From a bacterium (GTDB taxonomy: Bacteria; Verrucomicrobiota; Verrucomicrobiae; Limisphaerales; J093), in the NCBI GenBank assembly GCA_021839785.1, contig JAKCAB010000851.1, positions 1-6,787 on the forward strand: a DNA stretch of 6,787 nt. Direction: 5' to 3'. Both the position numbers and the translations under genes were made by a program. The notes below the pieces were generated by a model, which worked only from the letters and a program-made list of their open reading frames with translations, searched no databases and was not told where the DNA came from. Below, piece after piece: positions 6,690-6,787 of this stretch (positions within the stretch are counted from its first letter, which is position 1; every line of letters starts with the position of its first letter).

Positions 6690-6787
6690 TCAGGTTTCCT
6701 TCGGTGCGTCAAACAGCACCGCTGCGGTGATGACGGTCCCTTGGGCGGGCGCACTGGACACGGTGAAGTTACCGCCCGCCTGGTCCA
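6690..6787 (-). CDS. Sensor histidine kinase, C-terminal end only
   Basis: Only the last 31 whole codons lie in the window; the rest is beyond the right edge. They read DQAGGNFTVSSAPAQGTVIT and end in LFDAPKET before TGA at 6692-6690. GGxFxVxSAPxxGTxIxA is the last strand and G2-type glycine motif of the HATPase_c ATP-binding domain, with Ala in place of the first Gly of the usual GxGT. The stop lies 3 nt before the response regulator start, as in NarX/NarL or DegS-type kinase-regulator pairs. The sensor domain and its signal cannot be known from this window. Confidence 0.8.
   Translation of the reverse strand, partial: DQAGGNFTVSSAPAQGTVITAAVLFDAPKET

Overview
The window is GC-rich bacterial chromosomal DNA. 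Its gene types suggest a PVC-superphylum bacterium, most likely a Verrucomicrobiota lineage near Pedosphaera/Limisphaerales. Three things point that way: a Tat-exported Gfo/Idh/MocA oxidoreductase of the tryptophan-rich type expanded in those groups, a stand-alone prepilin-like protein with an FTLIELLVVIAIIAIL N-terminus, and start codons mostly without a Shine-Dalgarno sequence. This assignment is inference; no rRNA or marker gene is present.

Layout. 1-269 (minus) is a membrane-protein fragment, possibly polysaccharide-flippase-like, whose coding signal changes frame near 120-135 and which runs off the left edge. 270-597 has no convincing gene. 598-789 (minus) is a 63-aa zinc-ribbon protein. 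It diverges, across a hairpin-rich 151-nt spacer, from 941-1855 (plus), a membrane-anchored alpha/beta hydrolase with a complete catalytic triad. 1856-2134 is a non-coding block that may be a dispersed repeat. 2135-3037 (minus) is a type II secretion/pseudopilin-like protein. A 305-nt divergent region with several strong dyads separates it from 3343-4680 (plus), the Tat-exported Gfo/Idh/MocA oxidoreductase. 4853-6010 (plus) follows, an iron-containing alcohol dehydrogenase with all metal ligands. Converging on it from the right are 6042-6686 (minus), a NarL/LuxR-type response regulator, and 6690-6787 (minus, partial), the C-terminus of its partner histidine kinase.

How the genes may work together. 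The only clear functional unit is the histidine kinase/response regulator pair, which has a 3-nt gap and a Shine-Dalgarno inside the kinase's last codons. The two oxidoreductases are codirectional but 172 nt apart, and they act in different compartments (envelope versus cytosol), so a shared pathway is only a possibility. The remaining genes look independent. I see no defence system, CRISPR array, tRNA/rRNA, transposase or integrase. The most useful leads are the frameshifted left-edge gene, the small zinc-ribbon protein, the possible dispersed repeat at about 1860-2134, and the structured leader of the prepilin gene.
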